64,000 nucleotides of DNA from the NCBI RefSeq assembly GCF_047496725.1, contig NC_132975.1:12159501-12223500 (forward strand). Reading direction: 5' to 3'. Below the pieces are notes generated by a model. That model saw only the letters and a program-made list of their open reading frames with translations, was not told the origin of the DNA and did no database searches. Positions 61,660 through 64,000 of the stretch are shown here, one piece after another. The stretch comes from Anoplolepis gracilipes. Lineage: Eukaryota > Arthropoda > Insecta > Hymenoptera > Formicidae. The position numbers and the translations under genes are program-made. The stretch's first letter is position 1, and every line of letters starts with the position of its first letter.

Positions 61660-62048
61660 TAGTGACCGATCGTCGCGAGGAACAGTATTCTACGTTAGAT
61701 TGTCTTTCTCGATCGGTTCCGCAGTGGTGAGTTGCTTAGCGATACAGTCCAGGGCATGTTAGATTGCCGAAGGAATAGGAAGCGGGGTAGGAAGATGAGA
61801 GCCGGTAACTTGAGTGCTAAACTTATGGAGACAGGGGTTCCGTCCGATTAATTGTACTGAATGGACAGAGTCCGGATGAGCTGCGCCTTGTCTTCGGTAC
61901 CAACGTACTTGCAACCGTCTTGTCTTAAACGATTCTAGCTACCATTTCGTCAACAAAAAGTAGTGTCCTCGGGTTTTGCCGAGATCGCACGTGTAATTCA
62001 TGATAACTAAAAATATAAAGTTAATATCTTTTTGCTTTTTGTCGTCGT
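61660..62048 (-). pseudogene. R4, inverted RR-1 pseudogene
   Basis: The start codon is ACG (62048-62046), followed by TTKSKKILTLYF and the TAG also seen in R3. The end of the signal peptide and the start of the mature protein are deleted. The remainder is heavily frameshifted, with recognisable words for NYTCDL, GTPVS and the 'ctggaccgt.tcgctaagcaa' C-terminal region. The most decayed of the four R copies. Confidence 0.78.
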
Positions 62049-62539
62049 ATCTTTTCTATTAAAAGTAAGTATGTATCGTTTCAAATCTTGAAATTGTTAC
62101 AGGCAGCATCAATTAATATATTACGTATCTGCCGTTTATTAATATTTGTCTTTGCCGTTTATTAATATTGTATCTACAGAATGGAATGGATTTTATTTGT
62201 AAAAATACATTTTAGTATCAGAACAATGTAATCGATAATTTTTACACTGTTTATTTTGAAAGCGATGTAATCTCTCCTTGATAAAATTTATATATTTGGC
62301 TTTATATTAACATCTAAAATATCGGAAAGCTTAGTCTGGATCTATTCGTAAAAACGTGAGTGATAGTTTGCATAATGGTGTGATTAATGGTTTTTCATAA
62401 ATATCAAATTCATTAAATCATCTATTTTGGATGTAATAATTTCGTTGTTTCTATAATTCAATGAGATTCTTATAATACCAGGCCTTTTTATCACAGTAAA
62501 TTTATATTAATTTGATAAAACGTATAAATATTATAATTT

Positions 62540-62645
62540 AACTTGGAGCAAAAACGAGCAAATCTCTAAAGGACTTTTTGTCTTAGTTTTTCGGTCCCCT
62601 ACACGCTCCCAAAGTTTTGCCATTTAAATTGGGGATACTCTGTAT
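62540..62645. mobile_element. Possible transposable-element end at the D6 junction
   Basis: About 100 bases unlike the rest of the array, ending GGGGATACTCTGTATATAC. That resembles the CCTGTATA-type termini common in insect elements. It sits exactly where R4 flank sequence changes to the middle of a D-type intron (62646 on), so it marks the breakpoint that removed the D6 promoter and exon 1. No transposase or matching second end is seen. Confidence 0.35.
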
Positions 62646-62998
62646 ATACCGATTGATACATTTTATCGCGATTTTACAGATCATAAGTTCACATTAATTG
62701 CATAAAAATTAGTTGTACACACATTATGCGCTTCAGATTATATATCATAAGACAAAAATGCATTATACCAATAATAAATTGTGTGTCAGTAGGTATTATA
62801 ATTATGTCTAATTTTGACACATTATATTTACATTGTAAATTACAGAAATAGATAGATTTTAGTTTAAATAGGTTTTATTAAAATTGATCTTGTTAATATA
62901 AGAATATGTAATAACTTTTTTGTACTTTTTAATAATATTTAAATCAAATTTACGATACATTTAATTTACAAAAGTTATATATATAATTCTTTTTTTCT

Positions 62999-63567
62999 GA
63001 CAATTACTTTGTGCGTTCTTAGCAGTAATAATAAGAAATACAGAAAGATTACCCGTAACACTGATGTGAATCAAGAAAAACTTGTAAGAATTCAATCTTT
63101 ACTACTTGCATGTTAGTACCATTACATTACGGCTAAGTAAGTTTTTTACAATTATAATTACAACATACTGGCAGGAAAACGATCATCTCAATGTGGACCA
63201 GAAAGAGAAGATTCTGGAAAAGCGAGAAAAGTATAACAGAACTGGCAATAGAAATTCAGCTATAAGATTATTGCTTTCAGATTCTGCATTTATAAATCAG
63301 ATAGCTGTACCGTTACTAATTCCTGACCTCAATGACTTCAAGCAGTTCCAAAATCATCATCACAATGATACAAACACTGAGCAAAAGGACTAGAAGGCAT
63401 GAGATTAATTACATACAGCTACACTGATGCCAAGAGCAATGCTTGTAAGATCTCAAATGTGATTAGTGAAAACAAAGTCCAGCTGAAAAATACACATATC
63501 CACATCATCAATTAAAATAACATTTTAATATATCACTAAACATCCTGAAGAGAACAGAGAGCAATAG
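62999..63567 (+). pseudogene. D6, 5'-truncated duplicated-module pseudogene
   Basis: Only part of intron 1 (from 62646) and exon 2 remain. The acceptor TTTTTCAG has become TTTTCTG (62991-62998), and 'ttagcagtaataata' shows a deletion in the signal peptide. The inner donor survives as GTAAGAATT. One open stretch (63106-63393) reads ENDHLNVDQKEKILEKREKYNRTG and a spacer with SAIRLLLSDSAF, then ends in TAG; module 2 fragments and a tail ending at TAG 63565-63567 follow. Closest to D3. Confidence 0.8.
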
Positions 63568-64000
63568 GAACATTGAACTGGAAATATAGGTGGAATCGGT
63601 GGTGGGCCCGTACAAGATGAGAAATTAAAAAAATTCGACACGCACTTGATTGTTATTGCATCGAGACATGGAGTAGGTACTCAATAATTAGCAATTTCAA
63701 AATTTAATTTATTTGTAAATATTTGAGTTGTTTTATGCTTAGATAAATGTTTATTTGTTATAGGACTTGGTATGTAAAAAGAAAAATCTCGATAGTATTA
63801 TATAAATATTATAAATATTGGTACCTATTAAAGGTAATGATAAACAATAGTATTTGTGATTTTTTAATTGTCACGTTGACGACTACTTACAACATTTTTA
63901 ACAGCAGTTAATAAAATGTTATGTCAAAGTGCGGTGCACTATGCGTAATTCTTTTATACGCAAACGTCTTTTTTGAGAACTATTATGAACTTCTATTATT
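63568..64000. other. 3' flank of D6
   Basis: Matches the 3' flanks of D1-D3; no gene. The array probably continues past the window. Confidence 0.55.

Larger units (their letters stand above)
59010..62530. repeat. Duplicated unit C (D5 plus inverted R4)
   Basis: Matches unit A along its length, including introns, the (AT)n tract and the R flank, but is more diverged from A and B than these are from each other. Confidence 0.75.

Overview
The window is insect nuclear DNA. It is AT-rich, has introns, and carries arthropod core promoters (TATATAAAG followed about 30 bases later by TCAGT). The recognisable genes are all cuticular proteins with the extended Rebers-Riddiford chitin-binding motif, RR-1 type. 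CpG-rich patches in an otherwise AT-rich background and the expanded RR-1 array suggest a hymenopteran, perhaps an ant. That taxonomic guess is inference.

Layout. About 1-8,100 is flank without a confident gene; it holds two copies of a ~230 bp dispersed repeat and a LINE-tail-like stretch. P1 (8,367-9,308, +) and N1 (12,803-13,557, -) are isolated intact RR-1 genes. After ~7 kb without genes, a plus-strand array starts at 20.9 kb with P2, P3, broken P4, slightly truncated P5 and broken P6. P6 is split by a ~5.3 kb unrelated CpG-rich segment with possible minus-strand exons. Then come P7 (promoter and exon 1 only) and P8 (broken). From 40 kb on, the array is made of D copies (D1-D6), in which the RR-1 region of exon 2 is internally duplicated. 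Most D copies are followed by an inverted, broken RR-1 copy of another subfamily (R1-R4). Two single-motif copies, P9 and P10, lie between them.

Gene plan. Working plus-strand genes have a 12-base coding exon 1 (MNSL, MNLL or similar), a phase-0 intron of 0.5-1.3 kb, and exon 2 with the rest of the signal peptide, a spacer, the RR-1 motif and an acidic tail. The products should be secreted by epidermal cells and bind chitin in soft cuticle or endocuticle. A CAAGG-containing block lies about 100-150 bp upstream of many TATA boxes.

Main point. The array shows birth and death of genes at several stages. P2 and P3 share a homogenised 3' half. P4 is a chimera made by recombination. P7 has lost exon 2. 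R3 and P10 are each broken by one nonsense codon. The D copies are the most unusual: D2, D4 and D5 stay open only if a new ~100-base intron is removed from inside old exon 2, and all three end at one shared TGA inside the second RR-1 module. They are either expressed short secreted proteins of a new kind or pseudogenes duplicated after they broke; transcript data would decide. A near-perfect 253-bp fold-back element sits in only one of the duplicated units.
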